A stretch of DNA of 36,599 nucleotides from an uncultured Bacteroidales bacterium. Its GTDB lineage: Bacteria > Bacteroidota > Bacteroidia > Bacteroidales > UBA932. The stretch is from NCBI GenBank assembly GCA_946415795.1, contig CAMKTW010000002.1, positions 1 through 36,599 on the forward strand, given 5' to 3'. The translations under genes were made by a program, and so were the position numbers. Of this stretch, positions 35,363 through 36,599 are shown piece by piece; position 1 is the first letter of the stretch, and every line of letters begins with the position of its first letter. The notes beneath the pieces are model-generated. The model worked only from the letters and a program-made list of their open reading frames with translations, did not search any database and was not told where the DNA came from.

Positions 35363-36599
35363 CTATTCTTTTTTATCGGCAGCTTTATATGCCAAGGTTT
35401 TCAATTGTTCTATAATAGGTATTGTATTATTGGTATTATTCTTTTCAGAAACAGGCACCACCGTGATGACAGACTCTGCCGTCAAACCATTTGCTGTGGT
35501 CACCGTGATTGTTACAGAACCTTCGGAAAGACCCTTAACGTATCCAAGTGTGCTGACTGTTGCTATAGATGTATCAGAAGATTTCCAATAGTATTGTGTG
35601 CTGGCATCTTGAGGTGAAAGGGTGCAGGCTAACTTTATGTAATATCCTACGGAGATCGTGGCAGCCTTTTTAACTAATTCGACTTTTGTAGGTGCCACAG
35701 GCTCAGTAACATTTATCCTGCACTCAGAGGATAAACCATTACTTGTTTTAACGTAGATGATGGCTTCGCCTTCATTAACAGCCGATACTACACCATCCTG
35801 TGATACCGAGGCTATATTAGTATTAGAACTGCTCCACGTTAGAGTTGCCTTGGAGTCTTTTGGCTCCATTGTGACTTCGATAGTCCTAGAACTCCCTTTC
35901 GGCATAGATATGGTGGCGGGGATAGAAATCTTATCGGGGAATTGGTAAACAGATACATTACAGGTAGCCTTTTTACCATTGCTGGTGGATACAGAAATAA
36001 TAGTATTTCCGGCACTCACACCGGTAACCAACCCTTCCTGAGAAACAGAGGCGACTTTGGGATTATTCGAAGACCACGTTAACGTTGTAGATGCGTTGTT
36101 TGGCTCCAGATTGGCTTTTAGTTGAAGATTCTCATTTATGGCAATTGAGGCAGATGACTTTGACAATGCAATTGAAGTAGGGTCTACCGAATAAACCGTC
36201 ACATTACAATATGCAGTCAGTCCATTGCTGGTTCTTGCGCAGATAGTGGCGCGCCCTTTAGAATAAGCGGTAACTCTACCGGAGCTTGATACGGATACCA
36301 TTCCATATGAATCGTACGAAGAGACGGACCATTCAACAGAGCTTGTCGCGTCACTCGGATATAACGTAGCTTGTAATTGAATAGATTCGCCAATTGCCAA
36401 TTCTGCATTTCTGGGAAGAACCTCAATACTTGTAGGGTCTGACGCAATTACCGTCACACCACATATTCCCGCAGGCCCCATATTTTGCTCGGCTTTAATG
36501 GCTGTCTCTCCGGCGCTTACGCCTATTATGTATCCGTTGCTAACGTTGGCCACACGCACATCGTCAGACGTCCATGTTATTTTCGGACTTTTACCATAC
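35363..36599 (-). CDS. Big_2 (bacterial Ig-like group 2) repeat protein, 5'-partial (runs off window)
   Basis: Four full Big_2-like repeats plus a partial one; the frame stays open upstream of the listed start (YGKSPKITWTSDDVRVANV...) to base 36599. Confidence 0.9.
   Translation of the reverse strand, partial: YGKSPKITWTSDDVRVANVSNGYIIGVSAGETAIKAEQNMGPAGICGVTVIASDPTSIEVLPRNAELAIGESIQLQATLYPSDATSSVEWSVSSYDSYGMVSVSSSGRVTAYSKGRATICARTSNGLTAYCNVTVYSVDPTSIALSKSSASIAINENLQLKANLEPNNASTTLTWSSNNPKVASVSQEGLVTGVSAGNTIISVSTSNGKKATCNVSVYQFPDKISIPATISMPKGSSRTIEVTMEPKDSKATLTWSSSNTNIASVSQDGVVSAVNEGEAIIYVKTSNGLSSECRINVTEPVAPTKVELVKKAATISVGYYIKLACTLSPQDASTQYYWKSSDTSIATVSTLGYVKGLSEGSVTITVTTANGLTAESVITVVPVSEKNNTNNTIPIIEQLKTLAYKAADKKE

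Overview
Bacteroidales-type chromosomal window: TAnnTTTG-like promoters, SusC/SusD pair, Mfa-like lipoproteins. No CRISPR array, transposase, integrase, phage gene or reverse transcriptase was seen. Left to right: (1) 3' part of the str operon, with a 5'-truncated and internally disrupted fusA, rpsJ, a CAU-anticodon tRNA and a strong terminator; (2) a minus-strand block with a hypothetical protein, a YidE/AspT-type transporter and a two-gene acyltransferase pair resembling glycine-lipid synthesis GlsB/GlsA; (3) plus-strand isochorismatase-family hydrolase and GT4 glycosyltransferase; (4) a plus-strand operon of three paralogous lipoproteins with an Mfa/fimbrillin-like N-terminus followed by 3, 2 and 1 FISUMP-type modules, joined by Big_2-type linkers, with an unlisted 41-aa small ORF between genes 2 and 3; (5) a minus-strand adenylate-forming ligase / acyl carrier protein / GNAT-like trio that may be a ceramide N-acylation cassette; (6) a probable beta-1,2-glucan utilisation locus (two GH144-like proteins, LamG-like lipoprotein, SusD, SusC, GH3) plus a Gfo/Idh/MocA oxidoreductase; (7) an M48 peptidase, a rubredoxin plus flavodiiron protein pair, and a second surface-lipoprotein cluster (divergent BACON-like pair, DUF4988-like protein, Big_2 array running off the window). 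The best candidate for an undescribed system is the 3-2-1 modular lipoprotein operon with its small peptide. All family names come from reading the translations; no searches were run.
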